57,640 nucleotides of DNA from Candidatus Taylorbacteria bacterium. Its GTDB lineage: Bacteria; Patescibacteriota; Minisyncoccia; Phycocordibacterales; HO2-43-120. The notes under the pieces were generated by a model, which saw only the letters and a list, made by a program, of their open reading frames with translations, had not been told where the DNA came from and searched no databases. The stretch is from positions 1-57,640 of the forward strand of contig JBDTMN010000008.1 in the NCBI GenBank assembly GCA_039934295.1. Reading direction: 5' to 3'. Of the stretch, positions 55,931 through 57,640 are shown piece after piece. Both the position numbers and the translations under genes were made by a program. Within the stretch, counting starts at the first letter, position 1; each line of letters opens with the position of its first letter.

Positions 55931-57493
55931 ATGCAAAATGAGCATTTTTATAGCGTTATTTTTGGGTTTGCTCTCGGAATATTTTTCCATTCATTTTTAG
56001 ATTTCGGTTTGCATTTCTCGGCGCTCATTATTTTTTTAGCGACAGCATCTTTTTTAGTCACAAAATTTTTATCACAGAAAAGTAGTGATAATCGGAGAAG
56101 ATACATTTTCCTTTTTATCCTGACGTTGTTTTCGTTTGGTTTCGGCTCTCTGCGCTATGATGTCGCGAACATTTTTCATAATCCCGATTCACTTTCTTCC
56201 TATGCCAATGACAAAGTCGTAATTCAAGGAGTTGTAAGAGACGAGCCGGACATCGGCGAAAACAATCAAAAGTTAACGGTCAAGGCGGATTCAATACTAA
56301 AAGCCGGTGCGACCGAGGCTGCAATATCGGAAAAAATTTTGGTCTCTACCGATTTATATCCGGAGTTCTCCTATGGCGACAGAATACGTGCGGAGGGGAA
56401 AATCGAAAAAGCGAAAAACTTCGTGGTGGAGGGAGAGAAGCCTTTTGATTATACAAGTTACCTCGCAAAGGATAATATTTTTTACACCGTTTCGTTCGCG
56501 AAAGTGACCCTCGTTGGAAAGGGAGAGGGCAATTTTGTAAAAGCCAAGTTGTTCGCTCTTAAGAACGCTCTTTTCCAAAATCTTAGGCGCGCTCTTCCCG
56601 AGCCTCATGCGTCGCTTGCAGGGGGACTCATATTGGGCGGGAAAAATGCAATCGGCAAAGATCTGGAAAAAGATTTTCGCACCGCAGGAATCATCCATAT
56701 TATTGTTCTTTCTGGATATAACATTATGATTGTTTCGCAGTATGTGATGAAGATTTTTTCGTTTCTTCCCCGAGCGGGGAATCTCGGGGTGGGAGCTGTT
56801 TCTGTGATTCTTTTTGCCATTATGACAGGAGGGTCGACGACGGTTGTTCGCGCCTCTGTAATGGCCCTCATTGCACTTTTGGGCAAATTTACCGGAAGGA
56901 CGAATGCGGTCAATCGTGCGCTTTTTCTTGCGGGATTTCTCATGCTCCTGCACAACCCGAAAATACTGGTCTTTGATTTTTCATTTCAGTTAAGTTTTCT
57001 GGCAACGCTCGGTCTCATTCATTTCTCGCCAATCGTTGAGAGAAAAATAATGTTTGTCACAAAAAAATTCAATATCCGCGAGTATGTAGTGGCCACAATC
57101 GCCACCCAGATTATTGTGATGCCCCTTATTCTTTACAGAATGGGAGAAATATCAATCGTCTCACTTCCGGTAAACATTCTAGTCCTCTTTCTCATTCCTT
57201 GGACTATGGCTATGAGTTTTATAACAAGCATTCTTGCATTTTTCGGCTCTTTCGTCGCTCTGCCTGCGGCGGGAATCACCTATTTTCTCATAGGGTATGA
57301 ACTCAAAGTTGTAGAACTGTTTTCAAAGCTCCCATTCGCTTCGCTCAAGCTCTCGTTTTTCCCCCTATGGCTCATGGCGGTTATCTATGTGAGCTATATC
57401 TTTGCATATTTGAAAATCAATAAAAAAACTGTGGCGAAAGATGCCATTACTTTGACGAGTTCTCCAGGTTCTTCTCTATCTCCGACCAATTAA
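55931..57493 (+). CDS. comEC: ComEC/Rec2-type competence protein
   Basis: This 520-residue polytopic membrane protein has a DUF4131-like N-terminal region with an OB-like section (about 95-200), then the ComEC competence domain starting at ASLAGGLILGGKNA and containing HIIVLSGYNIMIV. It forms the channel that takes up single-stranded DNA. The C-terminal metallo-beta-lactamase domain of many ComEC proteins is absent, so any nuclease step must be done by another protein. With the pilus locus at 42-49 kb, it suggests natural DNA uptake. Its stop codon lies inside the 55-bp terminal repeat. Confidence 0.93.
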   Translation: MQNEHFYSVIFGFALGIFFHSFLDFGLHFSALIIFLATASFLVTKFLSQKSSDNRRRYIFLFILTLFSFGFGSLRYDVANIFHNPDSLSSYANDKVVIQGVVRDEPDIGENNQKLTVKADSILKAGATEAAISEKILVSTDLYPEFSYGDRIRAEGKIEKAKNFVVEGEKPFDYTSYLAKDNIFYTVSFAKVTLVGKGEGNFVKAKLFALKNALFQNLRRALPEPHASLAGGLILGGKNAIGKDLEKDFRTAGIIHIIVLSGYNIMIVSQYVMKIFSFLPRAGNLGVGAVSVILFAIMTGGSTTVVRASVMALIALLGKFTGRTNAVNRALFLAGFLMLLHNPKILVFDFSFQLSFLATLGLIHFSPIVERKIMFVTKKFNIREYVVATIATQIIVMPLILYRMGEISIVSLPVNILVLFLIPWTMAMSFITSILAFFGSFVALPAAGITYFLIGYELKVVELFSKLPFASLKLSFFPLWLMAVIYVSYIFAYLKINKKTVAKDAITLTSSPGSSLSPTN

Positions 57494-57640
57494 GGTTTGC
57501 AAAATAATCCTCTTATACCTCGAAAGCTCGGTATCTAGCGGTGATTTTATTTGTTTGCGCGTAAATAGTTGTCCTCAACACTTTCCCAATTAAGGTTTGC
57601 AAAATAATCCTCTTATACCTCGAAAGCTCGGTATCTAGCG
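57486..57640. repeat. Exact 55-bp repeat, two copies with a 45-bp spacer, at the window end
   Basis: 57486-57540 equals 57586-57640. Each copy contains an imperfect ATACC/GGTAT hairpin. The second copy stops exactly at the window end, which may mean an array, a tandem repeat of 100-bp period, or an assembly loop. Confidence 0.8.

Overview
The window looks like a contig from a Candidatus Patescibacteria (CPR) genome, most likely a Parcubacteria/Paceibacteria-type lineage. TGA is used as a stop (for example at 6414-6416), so the code is standard. Pointers to CPR are minimal versions of housekeeping proteins (a trigger factor without its PPIase domain, a ComEC without a metallo-beta-lactamase domain), a compact type IV pilus locus, Parcubacteria-style surface proteins with GWGWSxNIGW motifs, and many genes whose -10 box lies only 6-7 nt before the ATG, implying leaderless mRNAs. 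The genus cannot be named from this sequence.

Layout. 0.1-1.6 kb: an HtrA-like protease and tRNA-Gly(TCC), whose 3' end is duplicated 286 bp downstream. 1.6-6.4 kb: a 1594-residue helical-repeat/GNAT protein. 6.4-14.9 kb: a G+C-rich accessory island unlike its surroundings. It is a one-directional row of ten small genes, including a DUF1874 (viral AcrIII-1 ring nuclease family) protein, a GNAT and a DEDDh exonuclease. Nearly every spacer carries either a hammerhead ribozyme (three copies) or a second covarying RNA structure that I do not recognise (seven copies, called motif X here). Several start codons sit inside long hairpins and the coding regions are full of perfect stem-loops. A paralogous gene plus a 250-bp repeat brackets the island, and a TrmB-like regulator on the other strand lies just upstream of its main promoter. 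15-21 kb: a Panacea antitoxin/RelE-like toxin pair, a DUF2238 membrane protein, an HTH-ATPase-STAS-like regulator, a TrmB/DUF4105 operon and a radical SAM protein. 21.5-28.9 kb: HU with a long structured leader, a tandem pair of membrane paralogues, RNase Y, ClpP, RsmE and trigger factor. 29-37 kb: secreted and membrane proteins, the H+-pyrophosphatase HppA, and NusA. 37-41.6 kb: large secreted proteins sharing a Cys-rich C-terminal module. 41.9-49.4 kb: type IV pilus genes (PilB, PilC, two prepilin-like proteins, a PilX-like protein) interrupted by a GxxExxY gene. 49.6-57.5 kb: TpiA, Pgk, a HIT protein, RecJ, RNase HI and ComEC. The window ends on an exact 55-bp repeat.

The strongest candidate for something undescribed is the 6.4-14.9 kb island: a polycistronic array in which hammerhead ribozymes and motif X appear to be interchangeable spacer modules, sometimes sharing the same upstream hairpin. 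A reasonable reading is a transcript that cuts itself into individual, heavily folded mRNAs, or a mobile element using these RNAs for processing. Motif X is a candidate new ribozyme or processing element.

A second theme is short dispersed repeats built from GTAACATGTAAC-like and TTACACC-like words. They fill intergenic regions and have also entered reading frames (RsmE, RNase HI, two prepilin leaders, the Pgk C-terminus), reminiscent of Rickettsia palindromic elements. Several longer inverted repeats (28.9, 37.0, 41.9 and 49.4 kb) may be MITE-like or leader hairpins.
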